This document shows positions 1 through 4,730 of a stretch of DNA of 5,516 bases, piece by piece (within the stretch, counting starts at the first letter, position 1; each line of letters begins with the position of its first letter). The position numbers and the translations under genes are program-made. A model generated the notes under the pieces. The model was not told the origin of the DNA. It did not search any database and saw only the letters and a program-made list of their open reading frames with translations. The DNA comes from Lachnospiraceae bacterium UBA3287 (lineage in GTDB: Bacteria; Bacillota; Clostridia; Lachnospirales; Lachnospiraceae). Location of the stretch: NCBI GenBank assembly GCA_002362155.1, contig DETN01000095.1, positions 1 to 5,516 of the forward strand, read 5' to 3'.

Positions 1-24
1 CTGCTTATATTCTTTAAGTTCCAT
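1..24 (-). CDS. Possible start of a downstream gene, cut by the window edge
   Basis: An ATG at 24-22 on the minus strand opens a frame reading M-E-L-K-E-Y-K-Q up to the window edge without a stop. It lies 31 bases after the stop codon of the nitroreductase-like gene, on the same strand. A modest AGG sits 7 bases before the ATG. The spacing and the lysine- and glutamate-rich start resemble a real gene beginning, possibly co-transcribed with the nitroreductase. Eight codons are too few to name a product, and the frame could be chance. Confidence 0.4.
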
Positions 25-55
25 CTTTCTGCCTGTTGAGATCCCTGCCGGTAAA

Positions 56-877
56 TCAGGATTCCTTCATAGCCACGGAAACGATATATTCCATGTCGGA
101 AGAAGTGGGAACGCCCGGGTCGGAAATGGAAGCCTCCGTCTTCAGGCCCCGTTCCTCTGCACCCATGACAAAATGGCAGAGAGCGATGCCTACGTCGATC
201 TTCTGAAGGTCTCCTGTGGATTCGTTCTGATAGCCCCTGTCCTTCTTCTCATAGAAATGGTAGAGCCCGTCTTTATACAGTATGCGCCAGGGCTGTTTGT
301 TGACCGCCGAAGGGGCCCAGCGCACCATCTCGATCAGGTCCTCTGTTTTTTCCTTTTCGGGGCCTTTCAGAGGCGTGGAAAAGTTTCCCTCAAAGAAAAG
401 TTTATCGGCAGCCATACGGCTGTCGGCGCCGATGGCCTTTCTCATCACAGTTTCCTGAAGCGAACGCTTTCCGGAAGGATACCCAAGAGGACTGATGCAG
501 GGCATCATAAAATCCTTTTTAAGTCCTGCAGCCTTTTCAAAGGCAGACCTTTTCATGGTGCCACCGATCCAGGTGGTACCGATCCCCAGGGACCAGGCAT
601 AGAGGACCAGCTTCTCAAAGGCAAAGCCGAAAGCTACGTCCGCATAGGGCTTTTTAGCCACTTTTCCGCAGACAAAGTACTTTTCTCCGGACAGGACGGG
701 ACTGGACAGACCATACATTCCGGCATCCAGGAAAACAAATTCCACCGGTATGCCGAATGGATTCTCAATTTCCGAAGCATACATGCGAAGCTTGTCGAGG
801 TCCTTTCGCTGAAGTTCTCTGCCGTCAAAGCTGCGCACGCTTTTCCTTGTTCTGATCAGTTCTGATAATGATCCCAT
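56..877 (-). CDS. Nitroreductase family protein (TM1586-like, double-domain)
   Basis: This 273-residue protein is a probable cytoplasmic FMN-dependent oxidoreductase using NAD(P)H; the true substrate cannot be read from sequence. The N-terminus carries the family's FMN-phosphate-binding pattern R-x-R-K-S-V-R-S-F (residues 9-17). A second nitroreductase hallmark, A-P-S-A-V-N-K-Q-P-W-R, lies at 188-198. Between them, 'YAWSLGIGTTWIGG' (about 93-106) matches the G-rich segment of the family. Ordinary nitroreductases of about 170-220 residues have the RxSxR and the PSxxNxQPW motifs close together. Here they are about 170 residues apart, which fits the longer 'putative TM nitroreductase' type in which one chain seems to hold two half-domains. 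There is no signal peptide or membrane segment. The start ATG has a weak upstream AGGA 11 bases away, separated from it by a run of eight A. The gene is divergent from the NADAR gene. Confidence 0.85.
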   Translation of the reverse strand: MGSLSELIRTRKSVRSFDGRELQRKDLDKLRMYASEIENPFGIPVEFVFLDAGMYGLSSPVLSGEKYFVCGKVAKKPYADVAFGFAFEKLVLYAWSLGIGTTWIGGTMKRSAFEKAAGLKKDFMMPCISPLGYPSGKRSLQETVMRKAIGADSRMAADKLFFEGNFSTPLKGPEKEKTEDLIEMVRWAPSAVNKQPWRILYKDGLYHFYEKKDRGYQNESTGDLQKIDVGIALCHFVMGAEERGLKTEASISDPGVPTSSDMEYIVSVAMKES

Positions 878-1032
878 CTTTTTTTTCGTCCTGTTCTTTC
901 TCCGGTCATCTTCCGCCGGTATTCCTATTTAATAAAAACATGAGGGCCTCTTCATAATCAATATGCAAATCGACCAATACTGTTACCCGCCTTTATGCAC
1001 ACTGATGGAAGGATCCGCAAAGCCGCACTAAA

Positions 1033-1046
1033 ATGCAGTCCTGCAT
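1033..1046. repeat. Inverted repeat ATGCAG-tc-CTGCAT
   Basis: A perfect 6-bp inverted repeat with a 2-base centre, first of the cluster in the divergent spacer. It could be a binding site for a dimeric regulator or, with a loop this short, a rearranged RNA stem. No assignment is possible from sequence alone. Confidence 0.5.
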
Positions 1047-1073
1047 CCAACAGATATCCGGCATGCCCTTTTT

Positions 1074-1088
1074 TGCCTGTATCAGGCA
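1074..1088. repeat. Inverted repeat TGCCTG-tat-CAGGCA
   Basis: A perfect 6-bp inverted repeat with a 3-base centre. It overlaps the place where a -35 element would sit for the -10 candidate at 1103-1108, a position typical of an operator. It has the same 6-3-6 layout as the dyad at 1105-1119, and the two centres are 31 bases apart, about three helical turns. Confidence 0.5.
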
Positions 1089-1102
1089 TCAGAAACTGCA
1101 GA

Positions 1103-1108
1103 TATAAA
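1103..1108 (+). promoter_or_regulatory. Candidate -10 element for the NADAR gene
   Basis: TATAAA matches five of six positions of the sigma-A -10 consensus. The expected -35 region (about 1080-1085) is poor, so the promoter would need help from an activator or be weak. If real, transcription would start near 1115 and leave a leader of about 87 bases containing the hairpin at 1127-1146. It is the best -10 seen on this strand of the spacer. Confidence 0.35.
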
Positions 1109-1119
1109 CCACCGGTTTA
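1105..1119. repeat. Inverted repeat TAAACC-acc-GGTTTA
   Basis: A perfect 6-bp inverted repeat with a 3-base centre that overlaps the candidate -10 and its expected start point. A repressor bound here would block that promoter. Regulator identity is unknown. Confidence 0.5.
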
Positions 1120-1126
1120 GGGAAGG

Positions 1127-1146
1127 GGCAGCTTCTGTATGCTGCC
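1127..1146 (+). repeat. Hairpin GGCAGC-N8-GCTGCC in the NADAR gene leader
   Basis: A perfect 6-bp GC-rich stem with an 8-base loop, 55 bases before the start codon. The loop size suits an RNA hairpin. No T-run follows, so it is not an intrinsic terminator. It may structure or stabilise the leader. Confidence 0.5.
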
Positions 1147-1187
1147 ATTATGGTCAGGCAGACACACGGACAGCCAAACTTTTAATA

Positions 1188-1196
1188 AGGAGGAGG
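1188..1196 (+). promoter_or_regulatory. Strong Shine-Dalgarno that fixes the NADAR gene start
   Basis: AGGAGGAGG ends 5 bases before the ATG at 1202. An in-frame ATG upstream at 1139 has no comparable site and would run through this one, so the start at 1202 is chosen. Confidence 0.85.
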
Positions 1197-1201
1197 TAAT
1201 T

Positions 1202-1678
1202 ATGAACCACATCAGAATTGATACTTTCCGGGGCGAATACTTTTTTCTCAGCAGCTTCTATCCCGCCCAGGTGGCCTGTGACGGCCTGACCTGCCAGAAC
1301 AATGAAGCAGCCTTCCAGGCACAGAAGGTCCTGGATCCGGAGGCAAAAAATGCCTTCACCGCGCTTGGTCCGAAGGAGGCAAAACACAGAGGCAGACAGG
1401 TGCCTTTAAGACCCGACTGGGAAAAGGTAAAGAACGGCATCATGGAAGAGATCGTCAGGGCCAAGTTCCTGCAGAACGGGGACCTGAAGGAAAAGCTCCT
1501 GTCCACCGGGGACGCTCTGCTGATCGAAGGCAATACCTGGAACGACCGCTGCTGGGGCATGGACAAAAGGAGCCGCATCGGAAAAAACTATCTGGGACAG
1601 ATCCTGATGAAGGTCCGTTCGGAGCTCCGAAACAGTACTTCAGAAAACGGAAATCCGCCGGAAGATCCCGCTTCGTAA
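1202..1678 (+). CDS. NADAR family protein (YbiA/COG3236-like N-glycosidase)
   Basis: This 158-residue protein is a full-length single NADAR domain. Family members cleave N-glycosidic bonds. Described activities are hydrolysis of early riboflavin-pathway intermediates (COG3236/YbiA) and removal of ADP-ribose from guanine in DNA (NADAR partners of DarT1-type toxins). Visible motifs are F-F-L-S-S-F-Y-P (14-21), N-N-E-A-A-F-Q-A-Q-K (33-42) with the conserved acidic residue E35, G-N-T-W-N-D-R-C-W-G (110-119), and G-K-N-Y-L-G-Q-I-L-M (127-136). The last 15 or so residues are a polar S/N/P-rich tail outside the domain. It is cytoplasmic, with no signal or membrane segment. No DarT-like toxin is adjacent: the neighbours are a divergent nitroreductase and a convergent tRNA. 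Family assignment is confident; which substrate it acts on is not decided. Confidence 0.9.
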   Translation: MNHIRIDTFRGEYFFLSSFYPAQVACDGLTCQNNEAAFQAQKVLDPEAKNAFTALGPKEAKHRGRQVPLRPDWEKVKNGIMEEIVRAKFLQNGDLKEKLLSTGDALLIEGNTWNDRCWGMDKRSRIGKNYLGQILMKVRSELRNSTSENGNPPEDPAS

Positions 1679-1716
1679 ATTCACTGTCTTTACTGCCTGG
1701 GACCTCCGGACACAGA

Positions 1717-1766
1717 AAGACCCCGGCAAAGCCCTGAACATATCTTTCAGGCTCTTCCGGGGTCTT
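1717..1766. terminator. Long hairpin between convergent NADAR gene and tRNA-Leu
   Basis: A perfect 10-bp outer stem pairs AAGACCCCGG (1717-1726) with CCGGGGTCTT (1757-1766). An inner stem pairs 1731-1738 with 1746-1752 (one bulged C). The structure lies 38 bases after the NADAR gene stop and 7 bases beyond the tRNA 3' end. Neither side has a clean U-run: the plus strand reads TCTTCATC and the minus strand TCTTTCTG after the stem. It is probably a bidirectional terminator or an RNA 3'-end stabiliser. Confidence 0.6.
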
Positions 1767-1773
1767 CATCTGA

Positions 1774-1857
1774 TGCCGGCAGTGGGACTCGAACCCACAC
1801 TCCATCACTGAAAACAGATTTTGAGTCTGTCGCGTCTGCCAATTCCGCCATGCCGGC
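1774..1857 (-). tRNA. tRNA-Leu (anticodon CAA, reads UUG)
   Basis: The 84-base gene folds as a class II tRNA. The acceptor stem GCCGGCA/TGCCGGC is perfect, with discriminator A. The D-arm begins GCGGAATTGGCAGACGC. The anticodon stem ACAGA/TCTGT encloses the loop CTCAAAA, with anticodon CAA at 1823-1821. A long variable arm forms the stem TTCA/TGGA around GTGA. The T-arm is GTGGG-TTCGAGT-CCCAC. The long variable arm and A discriminator fit leucine. The CCA end is not encoded (TCA follows), so it must be added enzymatically. Confidence 0.97.
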
Positions 1858-1886
1858 AGGCCGCAGTCCCTTGTGACTGCTTAAGT

Positions 1887-1915
1887 ATCTTAACACATGG
1901 CCATTTCTTCTTCAA
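1887..1915 (-). promoter_or_regulatory. Promoter of the tRNA-Leu gene
   Basis: Read on the minus strand, a -35 TTGAAG (1915-1910) is followed by a 17-base spacer and a -10 TAAGAT (1892-1887), preceded by an extended-10 TG. Transcription would start near 1880, giving a 5' leader of about 23 bases before the mature tRNA. Each hexamer matches four of six consensus positions, and spacing and placement are ideal. Confidence 0.65.
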
Positions 1916-1943
1916 GCGCAAAAAAAGAATCTGGCGCTCCTGT

Positions 1944-1963
1944 ACTGACTGAGTAACTGACTG
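1944..1963. repeat. Short direct repeat ACTGACTG
   Basis: Two copies of ACTGACTG (1944-1951 and 1956-1963) are separated by AGTA in the spacer between the hypothetical gene and the tRNA promoter. It is probably a chance simple repeat; no function is apparent. Confidence 0.4.
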
Positions 1964-1992
1964 CAGTAATTCCAGCTTTAGTACTTCACTGG

Positions 1993-2577
1993 TCAGGAAA
2001 ATGACAGATCTTTCCGCTCCGTATCTCCCTTCGCCCATTCCTCCAGCTTCCCGTCACTGATGAGGGGAAGTTCATGCAGCCATGCCTTGGCTTCATTTTC
2101 AAAGGGGCCGTGTCTTTCGGTCATTTCCCTGCAGAAGTCTTCGATTTCTTTTCTTGTGACCCCCTTTTTGAGGCCGCACTGCCAGGTCCGGTAGCTGTAG
2201 GCGTCGCACTCTCCGGCAGGCCAGGCAAAGCCGGTCAGCCTGCAGAAGGCAAATCTGCCTATGCTCTCCCTCCGATTCCCGAAAGCCGCCTTTTTCAGGA
2301 CCTCACTGCTGCTCTCCCGCATGACCTGTTCAAGGAGGACATAATAAGTCCTGTACAGCTGATCCTCTGGGTCATCGATATTGACTGCCGCCGGGGGAAG
2401 CTCTTCCACGCCGTACCTTCTCATGATCTTTTCCCGTTTGGACTCACCGACCATAGAAAGAAGCCATCCGATCAGCTCCCGGTCCTTTTCCCTGTCCAGA
2501 CCCAGAAGATCCCCTCCCGATATGACCCCTTCTTTCAGCCTTCCAAAGTTCCCGTCTCTGAAAACAAGTACGCCCAT
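1993..2577 (-). CDS. Hypothetical protein, 194 residues, unrecognised
   Basis: I do not recognise this protein. The frame is likely real: it has a promoter candidate upstream, an AGGA 9 bases before the ATG, and a TAA just three codons before that ATG, which fixes it as the earliest possible ATG start. The chain is charged, looks mainly helical and soluble, and has no signal peptide or membrane segment. Residues 1-50 hold a glycine-rich start and an acidic/basic helix (LDREKDRELIGWLLSMV). The middle (about 70-110) is amphipathic (LYRTYYVLLEQVMRESSSEV). About 105-140 contain an aromatic, cysteine-bearing patch (RFAFCRLTGFAWPAGECDAYSYRTWQC) with three Cys that do not form an evident CxxC metal site. 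The tail has 'FCREMTERHGPFENEAKAWLHEL'. It follows the lysA-like gene on the same strand at 131 bases. Function is unknown. Confidence 0.75.
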   Translation of the reverse strand: MGVLVFRDGNFGRLKEGVISGGDLLGLDREKDRELIGWLLSMVGESKREKIMRRYGVEELPPAAVNIDDPEDQLYRTYYVLLEQVMRESSSEVLKKAAFGNRRESIGRFAFCRLTGFAWPAGECDAYSYRTWQCGLKKGVTRKEIEDFCREMTERHGPFENEAKAWLHELPLISDGKLEEWAKGDTERKDLSFS

Positions 2578-2594
2578 AGTCTTTTATCCTGAAA

Positions 2595-2624
2595 GGCAGG
2601 GCGGCACCTTGGCGCCGTCCTGCC
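2595..2624 (-). other. GC-rich hairpin between lysA-like gene and hypothetical gene
   Basis: GGCAGGGCGGC (2595-2605) faces GCCGTCCTGCC (2614-2624) around an 8-base loop. On the minus-strand RNA the stem is 6 bp, one A-C mismatch, then 4 bp; on the plus strand that position is a G-U pair. On the minus strand it is followed by only TTTC, so it is a poor intrinsic terminator. It lies 84 bases after the lysA-like stop and 17 bases before the next start codon. It could end upstream transcription partially or structure the leader of the 194-residue gene. Confidence 0.55.
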
Positions 2625-2638
2625 ATATCTGTGTACGG

Positions 2639-2669
2639 TTTATATGTATCCTGCGCCTGCTCCCGTCAA
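2639..2669 (-). promoter_or_regulatory. Candidate promoter of the hypothetical gene
   Basis: Minus strand: -35 TTGACG (2669-2664, five of six consensus positions), spacer of 19 bases, -10 TATAAA (2644-2639, five of six). The spacer is at the long end of the usual range. Transcription would start near 2632, so the hairpin at 2595-2624 would lie in the leader. Confidence 0.5.
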
Positions 2670-2708
2670 AGCACTTGCGGAAGCAGATCTTATACGCATT
2701 GTCTTTTC

Positions 2709-3986
2709 TCAGCCGTCGAAGCGGATCCTGTCATAATAGGGCGTGCAGTCGAAGGTGGCGAAATAATCTCTTTCGGTCTCCGCCCTGCGGATCAGCTTCA
2801 CCGAACCGTCTTCCTGGAGCAGGAGCTCCGCGCTGCGCAGGCGCCCGTTGTAGTTATAGCCCATGGAGAAGCCGTGGGCTCCCGTATCATGGATAAAGAG
2901 GATGTCCCCCTTGTCGATCCTGGGCAGCATGCGGTTGATGGCGAACTTGTCGTTATTCTCGCAAAGGGATCCGACGATGTCATAGCGGTGGTCGCATTCC
3001 TCATTTTCCTTGCCCAGTACGGTGATGTGGTGGTAGGCCCCGTACATGGCAGGTCTCATAAGATTGGCCGCACAGGCGTCCACGCCGATATATTCCTTAT
3101 AGATATGCTTCTCATGGATGGCCGTGGTAATAAGGGCACCGTAAGGCGCCAGCATAAAACGGCCCATCTCGGTATAGATGGCCACATCGCCCATGCCTGC
3201 GGGCACCAGGATCCTGTCAAACTCTTCCTTAACGCCTCTGCCGATGGCATAGATGTCATTGGGCTCGGCATCGGGGGTATATGGGATGCCTACGCCGCCG
3301 GAAAGGTTGATGAAGGAGAAGTGAATGCCCAGTTCCTTTTTGATATCCGCTGCCAGGGTAAAGAGCTGGCCTGCCAGTCTGGGATAGTACTCATTGGTCA
3401 CGGTATTGCTGGCCAGGAAAGCATGCATGCCGAAATGCTTTACCCCCTTGTCCCTGAGGATCCTGTAGGCCTCGGCCAGCTGTTCCTTGGTCATGCCGTA
3501 CTTGGAATCGCCGGGGTTGTCCATGATGCCGTTGGACAGGGTAAAGAAGCCGCCGGGATTGAACCTGCAGCACATGGTCTCAGGGAACTCTCCCAGGATA
3601 TTTTCCAGAAATTCGATATGGGTAAAGTCATCCAGGTTGATGATGGCACCCAGCTTAGCCGCCAGGGCATACTCCTCGGCAGGGGTCTCGTTGGAGGAAA
3701 ACATGATGTGCTCTCCGGAAGCGCCCACCGCATCGGCCAGCAGCAGTTCCGTCTTGGAGGAGCAGTCGAAGCCGAAATCGTAGTCACGGAAGATGTCCAT
3801 GATGTAGGGGTTGGGGGTGGCCTTGACAGCGAAATACTCGCGGAAGCCCTTGTTCCAGGCAAAAGCCTCCTTTACGGCTCTGGCATTTGCCCTGATTCCC
3901 TTTTCATCGTAAAGGTGGAAGGGAGTGGGATAGGTCTTTTTGATCTCTGCTGCCTGTTCCAGGGTCACATAAGGGATTTTTTTCAT
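2709..3986 (-). CDS. lysA: Diaminopimelate decarboxylase-like fold-III PLP decarboxylase
   Basis: This 425-residue protein has the usual LysA length. LysA converts meso-diaminopimelate to lysine and CO2 in the cytoplasm, the last step of lysine synthesis. The alanine-racemase-type barrel comes first, with the PLP lysine K55 in Y-F-A-V-K-A-T-P-N-P (51-60), S-K-Y-G-M (161-165), H188 in G-M-H-A-F-L-A-S-N, and the phosphate-binding loop L-S-G-G-V-G-I-P-Y (228-236). The C-terminal domain follows, with C342 in L-C-E-N-N-D-K-F and D-T-G-A-H-G-F-S-M (367-375). Several canonical LysA motifs differ: HxHIGSQ is HAFLASN, EPGR is EMGR (273-276), and GAYG is GAHG. I recall this pattern from clostridial proteins annotated as LysA, so it is probably a lineage-specific type; another diamino acid or D-amino acid substrate is not excluded. 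AAAGG sits 8 bases before the ATG. It lies 51 bases after ung and is probably co-transcribed. Confidence 0.85.
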   Translation of the reverse strand: MKKIPYVTLEQAAEIKKTYPTPFHLYDEKGIRANARAVKEAFAWNKGFREYFAVKATPNPYIMDIFRDYDFGFDCSSKTELLLADAVGASGEHIMFSSNETPAEEYALAAKLGAIINLDDFTHIEFLENILGEFPETMCCRFNPGGFFTLSNGIMDNPGDSKYGMTKEQLAEAYRILRDKGVKHFGMHAFLASNTVTNEYYPRLAGQLFTLAADIKKELGIHFSFINLSGGVGIPYTPDAEPNDIYAIGRGVKEEFDRILVPAGMGDVAIYTEMGRFMLAPYGALITTAIHEKHIYKEYIGVDACAANLMRPAMYGAYHHITVLGKENEECDHRYDIVGSLCENNDKFAINRMLPRIDKGDILFIHDTGAHGFSMGYNYNGRLRSAELLLQEDGSVKLIRRAETERDYFATFDCTPYYDRIRFDG

Positions 3987-4021
3987 TCTTGTTACCTTTT
4001 CTTTCTTTATAACTATCTTTG

Positions 4022-4050
4022 CGTCCGCGGGAAGGTCTTACCCCCGGACG
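4022..4050 (-). repeat. Inverted repeat spanning the ung stop codon
   Basis: CGTCCG (4022-4027) pairs with CGGACG (4045-4050), extended after one C-C mismatch by GGG/CCC (4029-4031 with 4041-4043). The ung stop codon at 4038-4040 lies in the loop. No T-run follows on the minus strand, so it does not look like a terminator; it may affect mRNA stability between ung and the lysA-like gene. Confidence 0.45.
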
Positions 4051-4718
4051 TTTTCGATCTGCCAGTCGATGGGCTTTTCGCCGTGCGCCTCCAGGAAGGC
4101 GTTGCACTGACTGAAGTGTCTGCATCCGAAGAAGCCCCGGTAGGCAGAAAGAGGACTGGGATGAGGGGCCGTCAGGACCAGGTGCCTGGGATTGTCCAGC
4201 ATCTGGCGCTTGGCCTGAGCGGGCGCACCCCAGAGCATGTATACCACGGGCCGGTTCTGGCTGTTGACGGCCCGGATGATGGCATCCGTGAACTGTTCCC
4301 AGCCATGGCCCCTGTGGGACCCTGCCTGATGGGCCCTGACGGTCAGGACCGTATTCAGGAGGAGGACGCCCTGGTCCGCCCACTTGGTCAGACAGCCGTT
4401 GTCGGGCATCCTGCAGCCCAGATCGTCATGGAGCTCCCTGTAGATGTTGACCAGAGAGGGAGGAATGTCCACATCGGGCCTTACGGAAAAACAGAGTCCG
4501 TGGGCCTGCCCGTCTCCGTGATAGGGATCCTGTCCCAGGATGACCACCTTGACTTTGCTTAAGGGGGTCAGATGCAGGGCGTTGAAGAGATCCTGGGCCG
4601 GCGGAAAGATCTGCCTGGTCTGATATTCTGTCTGTACGAATCTGAACAGATCTTTGTAGTAGGGTTTGCTGAATTCCGGAGACAGGACCGGAAGCCAGTC
4701 ATTGGATATTGCTGCCAT
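4038..4718 (-). CDS. ung: Uracil-DNA glycosylase, family 1
   Basis: This 226-residue protein removes uracil from DNA, arising from cytosine deamination or dUTP incorporation, starting base excision repair. All family 1 landmarks are present. They are the water-activating loop G-Q-D-P-Y-H (62-67) with catalytic D64, the uracil-stacking F77 in G-L-C-F-S-V, N122 in L-L-L-N-T-V-L-T-V for uracil recognition, and the minor-groove loop H-P-S-P-L-S (186-191) with catalytic H186 and wedge L190, then A-Y-R-G-F-F-G-C (192-199). The numbering is almost identical to the E. coli enzyme and the length is normal. GAGG lies upstream of the ATG within the 12-base gap after the PepD-type gene, indicating co-transcription. 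It should be active; nothing is missing. Confidence 0.98.
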   Translation of the reverse strand: MAAISNDWLPVLSPEFSKPYYKDLFRFVQTEYQTRQIFPPAQDLFNALHLTPLSKVKVVILGQDPYHGDGQAHGLCFSVRPDVDIPPSLVNIYRELHDDLGCRMPDNGCLTKWADQGVLLLNTVLTVRAHQAGSHRGHGWEQFTDAIIRAVNSQNRPVVYMLWGAPAQAKRQMLDNPRHLVLTAPHPSPLSAYRGFFGCRHFSQCNAFLEAHGEKPIDWQIENVRG

Positions 4719-4730
4719 GATGCACCTCTG

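Larger units (their letters stand above)
878..1201. other. Divergent intergenic spacer with four small inverted repeats
   Basis: This 324-base stretch between the two divergent genes holds no credible coding frame. It is more A+T-rich near the nitroreductase start. Its right half carries four consecutive perfect 6-bp inverted repeats (listed separately), an 8-bp palindrome GGCATGCC at 1060-1067 followed by a T6 run, and a direct repeat TCAGGCA at 1082-1088 and 1154-1160. It should hold promoters for both genes. I see one plausible -10 for the plus-strand gene and no convincing promoter for the minus-strand gene. Confidence 0.7.

Noticed and set aside
173..865. 230-residue open frame on the plus strand
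   Set aside because: Antisense to the nitroreductase-like gene, which has recognisable motifs; no family resemblance and no ribosome site.
878..1000. Promoter for the nitroreductase-like gene
   Set aside because: A-T-rich candidates such as TTGATT and TATTAA exist on the minus strand, but the spacing between them is 21 bases and no pair with 16-19 bases matches well enough to list.
1060..1074. Possible intrinsic terminator (GGCATGCC followed by T6)
   Set aside because: GGCATGCC is a loop-less palindrome and cannot form a normal terminator hairpin; no stronger stem ends just before the T-run.
1139..1201. Extension of the NADAR gene to an upstream in-frame ATG
   Set aside because: The added 21 residues do not belong to the domain and read through the very strong Shine-Dalgarno at 1188-1196; the ATG at 1202 is ideally spaced from it.
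1455..1808. 117-residue open frame on the minus strand
   Set aside because: It begins inside the tRNA (MMECGFESHCRH is another tRNA mistranslation) and runs antisense to the NADAR gene.
1805..2038. 77-residue open frame on the minus strand overlapping the tRNA
   Set aside because: Its C-terminus (CRHGGIGRRDRLK) is the well-known false translation of a tRNA-Leu gene, and its start overlaps the end of the 194-residue gene.
2074..2592. 172-residue open frame on the plus strand
   Set aside because: Antisense to the 194-residue gene. The minus-strand gene has a promoter candidate, ribosome site and more protein-like composition.
2631..4562. 643-residue open frame on the plus strand
   Set aside because: It lies wholly antisense to the lysA-like gene and ung, which are certain by their motifs. 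The translation is low-complexity and G/V/H-rich, typical of an antisense shadow in codon-biased DNA, and no ribosome site was seen.
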